Below, in pieces: positions 6,402-8,151 of a stretch of 8,151 nt of DNA. The notes beneath the pieces were generated by a model. The model saw only the letters and a program-made list of their open reading frames with translations. It did not search any database and was not told where the DNA came from. Each line of letters opens with the position of its first letter. Position 1 is the stretch's first letter. The position numbers and the translations under genes were made by a program. Origin of the DNA: an uncultured Clostridium sp. (lineage in GTDB: Bacteria > Bacillota > Clostridia > Clostridiales > Clostridiaceae); contig CAMNZV010000063.1 in assembly GCA_946575275.1 (NCBI GenBank), positions 1 to 8,151 on the forward strand. Reading direction: 5' to 3'.

Positions 6402-7172
6402 GAAGTTCTTATCTCTTCTTTCTAAAAATGCAGACATACCTTCTTTTTGGTCTTCTGAACTAAAACACTTTCCAAAATCTTCTGCTTCTATTTCAATAGC
6501 CTTATCTATATCTACTTGTAGTCCTCTGTCTATAGCATCTTTACATAATCTTACTGCTATTGGTGCATTTGCAATAATCTTTGCAGCCATTGCATTTGCT
6601 TCCTGTAATAAATTTTCTAAAGGTACTACCTTGTTTACTAATCCAATTCTTAAAGCTTCGTCAGCTTTTATAATGTCACATGTATAAATCATTTCTTTGG
6701 CTTTACCAACTCCAACTATTCTAGATAGTCTTTGAGTTCCACCAAATCCAGGAGTTATTCCAAGCCCTGCTTCTGGTTGTGCAAATTTAGCCTTTTCTGA
6801 TGCTATTCTAATATCACAAGACATAGCAAGTTCACAACCTCCACCCAATGCAAACCCTGATATTGCTGCTATTGTAGGTTTGTTTAATTTTTCTAATCTT
6901 CTAAATACATTATTTCCAAGAGTACCAAACTCTCTTCCTTGTTCTTCGTTTAAATCCTTCATTTCTGATATATCTGCACCAGCAACAAATGATTTTTCAC
7001 CAGCACCAGTAATTATTACAGCGTAAATATCATTGTCTTTTTCTAAATCTTCAAGAACAGTGTTTAAATCTTTCAATGTCTCTGAGTTTAGTGCATTTAA
7101 TGCCTTAGGTCTATTAATTGTAACTATAGCCAAATTAGCATCTTTTTCTAGAATAACATTATTTAATTCCAT
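6390..7172 (-). CDS. crt: Crotonase, 3-hydroxybutyryl-CoA dehydratase
   Basis: Crt removes water from (S)-3-hydroxybutyryl-CoA to give crotonyl-CoA. The 260 residues form a single enoyl-CoA hydratase/isomerase domain. NRPKALNALN (20-29) and SFVAGADISEM (61-71) shape the CoA site and oxyanion hole. ISGFALGGGCELAMSCD (104-120) carries Glu114, and AQPEAGLGITPGFGGTQRL (131-149) carries Glu134; both catalytic glutamates of true hydratases are therefore present, which argues against an isomerase-only or non-hydratase member. ATG at 7172 is preceded by GGAGG at 12 bases, a rather long spacing, but no other in-frame start lies between. It is the first gene of the bcs operon, downstream of a promoter region with a Rex operator. 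The stop is TAA. Confidence 0.97.
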   Translation of the reverse strand: MELNNVILEKDANLAIVTINRPKALNALNSETLKDLNTVLEDLEKDNDIYAVIITGAGEKSFVAGADISEMKDLNEEQGREFGTLGNNVFRRLEKLNKPTIAAISGFALGGGCELAMSCDIRIASEKAKFAQPEAGLGITPGFGGTQRLSRIVGVGKAKEMIYTCDIIKADEALRIGLVNKVVPLENLLQEANAMAAKIIANAPIAVRLCKDAIDRGLQVDIDKAIEIEAEDFGKCFSSEDQKEGMSAFLERRDKNFKNK

Positions 7173-7268
7173 GCTTTTAAATATCCTCCCTGTTTTTAAT
7201 AATTTATATACAAACCTATTAGGTATTGTAATACTTTCATTATATAAAGTTAGAATTTTTGGACTATT

Positions 7269-7286
7269 TTGTTAATATTATAACAA
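7269..7286. promoter_or_regulatory. Rex operator in front of crt, overlapping an extended -10 box
   Basis: The plus strand reads TTGTTAATATTATAACAA, which matches the clostridial Rex consensus TTGTTAA-N4-TTAACAA at 13 of 14 half-site bases. On the minus strand the same bases contain TATAAT (7282-7277) preceded by TGT (7285-7283), an extended -10 box (TGnTATAAT) aimed at crt. Rex bound here would block polymerase; when NADH is high Rex releases and the bcs operon is expressed. Such control of crt is known in clostridia. The operator assignment comes from sequence match and the adjacent rex gene. The 17-base-spaced -35 for this -10 (TTATTT) is poor. Confidence 0.88.
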
Positions 7287-7292
7287 TGTAAA
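7280..7292. repeat. Shared 13-base motif, copy in the crt promoter
   Basis: The minus strand reads TTTACATTGTTAT, one base different from TTTACAATGTTAT found at the rex leader and nfnA promoter. Here it overlaps the right half of the Rex operator and the extended -10 box, so part of the likeness may come from the Rex half-site itself. Confidence 0.4.
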
Positions 7293-7315
7293 GCAAAAAA
7301 AATAACTCATGTTTG

Positions 7316-7344
7316 ATTATAATGCTTTAACCCTTTTTTTGCAA
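7316..7344 (-). promoter_or_regulatory. Candidate upstream promoter of the bcs operon
   Basis: On the minus strand, -35 TTGCAA (7344-7339, 4 of 6) lies 17 bases before a perfect -10 TATAAT (7321-7316). Transcription would start near 7309, with a leader of about 137 bases, and the Rex operator at 7286-7269 would lie inside the transcribed leader as a roadblock. The alternative is the extended -10 inside the operator, starting near 7270. A third TATAAT at 7244-7239 has no usable -35. The sequence does not decide between the first two; both may be used. Confidence 0.6.
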
Positions 7345-7356
7345 TAAAAATATGCC

Positions 7357-7389
7357 AATAAAAAGTAAAATAACCTTTTACTTTTTATT
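7357..7389 (-). terminator. Probable weak terminator after rex
   Basis: A perfect 14-bp inverted repeat (7357-7370 with 7376-7389) has a 5-base loop and lies 21 bases after the rex stop. The minus strand ends the stem with TTTTACTTTTTATT. Only one G-C pair is present in the stem, so the hairpin is long but weak, and some rex transcripts may read through into crt. Its symmetry means it could act on either strand. Confidence 0.5.
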
Positions 7390-7410
7390 AAAGCTATTAG
7401 AGCTAAAAGT

Positions 7411-8046
7411 TTATTCCTCTTTTTCTGTATGTAATAAATATATTAAAGTCATTAAACTTTCACTAAGATGCACATTCTCAACGGTTACATCCTCTGGAAC
7501 TAGCAAGTCAACAGGTGCAAAGTTCCATATACCCTTAATATTACACTTTACCATTACATCACATACCTTTTGAGAATTACTCCTTGGAACACATATAATT
7601 CCAATATCAATATGATTATTATTTAAATGTTGTTCTAAGTTTTCTACATCCTTAATTTCTACGTCTTTTATTTTTTGTCCAATAATATCTTTATTTGCAT
7701 CAAAAATACCCAATAAATTAATCCCAAGCCTATCAAATCTATAATTTGCTATAGCCTGACCAATATTACCTGCACCTACAATAACTGCATTATATGTTCT
7801 GTTTATTCCAAGTATATTGCTAATTTGATTATATAACTCCCTAATATTATACCCATAGCCTTGTTGTCCAAAATCACCAAAACAGTTTAAATCCTGACGA
7901 ATTTGAGATGCAGTAAAACCAATTTTTTCTCCTAATTCCTTGGAGGATATTCTATCAACATCGTTTTTCATTAATTCATTAAGATATCTATGATATTTAG
8001 CTAATCTTTTAATAACAGCCATAGAAATATTTTTTTTCTTATCCAT
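7411..8046 (-). CDS. rex: Redox-sensing transcriptional repressor Rex
   Basis: Rex is a dimeric DNA-binding protein that senses the NADH/NAD+ ratio and represses fermentation genes until NADH rises. The 211 residues fit the family. The N-terminal winged helix (about 1-80) holds SSKELGEKIGFTASQIRQDL (34-53) with the QIRQDL recognition helix, followed by the wing FGDFGQQGYGYN (56-67). The Rossmann fold starts with VIVGAGNIGQAIANY (88-102), and Asp116 in GIFDANKD ends the second strand as expected for NAD(H) binding. The C-terminal LSESLMTLIYLL helix swaps between subunits in known Rex structures. ATG at 8046 has AGGAG 7 bases upstream. The gene has its own promoter and operator, so it should repress itself, and it lies 238 bases upstream of its expected target crt. 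The stop is TAA. Confidence 0.97.
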   Translation of the reverse strand: MDKKKNISMAVIKRLAKYHRYLNELMKNDVDRISSKELGEKIGFTASQIRQDLNCFGDFGQQGYGYNIRELYNQISNILGINRTYNAVIVGAGNIGQAIANYRFDRLGINLLGIFDANKDIIGQKIKDVEIKDVENLEQHLNNNHIDIGIICVPRSNSQKVCDVMVKCNIKGIWNFAPVDLLVPEDVTVENVHLSESLMTLIYLLHTEKEE

Positions 8047-8063
8047 ATAAAACTCCTTTAACT

Positions 8064-8077
8064 AATAACATTGTAAA
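8064..8077. repeat. Shared 14-base motif, copy in the rex leader
   Basis: The minus strand reads TTTACAATGTTATT, identical to plus-strand 2452-2465 in front of nfnA and one base off the crt promoter copy over 13 bases. It lies about 20-35 bases downstream of the predicted rex transcription start and upstream of the ribosome site, where a bound protein could act as a roadblock. Confidence 0.5.
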
Positions 8078-8105
8078 TATCCTATTTGCCACTTTTCCTT
8101 ATGTA

Positions 8106-8134
8106 ATCATATCAAAAATAATTAGTTTTGTTAA
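8106..8134 (-). promoter_or_regulatory. Promoter of rex
   Basis: On the minus strand, -35 TTAACA (8134-8129, 5 of 6) is followed by a 17-base spacer and -10 TATGAT (8111-8106, 5 of 6), with TGA before the -10 giving an extended TGn motif. Transcription should start near 8099, leaving a leader of about 53 bases. The -35 box lies inside the Rex operator. Confidence 0.8.
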
Positions 8135-8145
8135 ATTTTTAACCA
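8128..8145. promoter_or_regulatory. Rex operator in front of rex (autoregulation)
   Basis: The plus strand reads TTGTTAAATTTTTAACCA, matching TTGTTAA-N4-TTAACAA at 13 of 14 half-site bases. It covers the rex -35 box, so Rex binding would exclude RNA polymerase. Autorepression through such sites is common for Rex. The assignment rests on the match and its position. Confidence 0.82.
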
Positions 8146-8151
8146 AACTAA

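Noticed and set aside
7214..7234. Two small overlapping inverted repeats in the crt leader (ACCTA-T-TAGGT and GTATT-GT-AATAC)
   Set aside because: The loops are 1-2 bases and the stems short, so they do not make stable RNA hairpins; no riboswitch core was recognised in the leader.
7239..7244. A third TATAAT in the crt leader as promoter
   Set aside because: The hexamer 17 bases upstream (ATAGTC) has almost no -35 likeness and there is no extended TG; AT-rich leaders often contain such boxes by chance.
7033..7275. Plus-strand open frame running from crt into the rex-crt gap
   Set aside because: It ends in a hydrophobic stretch, but it begins inside crt, lacks a Shine-Dalgarno site and overlaps the crt promoter region.

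Overview
The window is very AT-rich and every supported gene is read on the minus strand, from high to low coordinates. It carries the conserved clostridial butyryl-CoA synthesis (bcs) locus in the order rex - crt - bcd - etfB - etfA - hbd, followed by nfnA - nfnB and the first codons of one more gene. Gene order, protein lengths, AT-rich A/T-ending codons and strong AGGAGG-type ribosome sites point to a butyrate- or butanol-forming Firmicute of the Clostridium sensu stricto type. The species cannot be fixed from the sequence alone.

Layout from the right edge. At 8041-8151 lie a good promoter and a Rex-type operator in front of rex (8046-7411), the NADH/NAD+ sensing repressor. An AT-rich inverted repeat at 7357-7389 may end the rex transcript. 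The rex-crt gap (7173-7410) holds two candidate promoters and a near-consensus Rex operator. Then crt, bcd, etfB, etfA and hbd (7172-2512) are packed with gaps of 12-36 bases, each with its own Shine-Dalgarno site. A perfect 16-bp stem with T-runs (2473-2508) sits three bases past the hbd stop. A second promoter follows at once and drives nfnA-nfnB (2390-107), which are one base apart. A hairpin plus T5 (56-92) follows nfnB and lies directly against the ribosome site of the next gene, of which only 13 codons are present.

How the genes work together. Hbd reduces acetoacetyl-CoA to 3-hydroxybutyryl-CoA and Crt dehydrates it to crotonyl-CoA. The Bcd/EtfAB complex reduces crotonyl-CoA to butyryl-CoA with NADH, and by flavin-based electron bifurcation also reduces ferredoxin. 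NfnAB is a second bifurcating flavoenzyme; it couples NADH and reduced ferredoxin to NADPH formation. The locus therefore joins carbon reduction to NADH, NADPH and ferredoxin balance, with the redox sensor Rex encoded upstream and its operators visible at rex and crt. Thiolase is not in this cluster.

The genes themselves are well-known families. The less ordinary points are regulatory: a 13-14 base motif repeated in all three promoter regions, a likely GTG start for nfnA that differs from the longest reading frame, a Cys-rich NfnA tail whose last codons double as the nfnB ribosome site, and a terminator placed against the next gene's ribosome site. No mobile elements, CRISPR arrays, tRNA or rRNA genes were seen.
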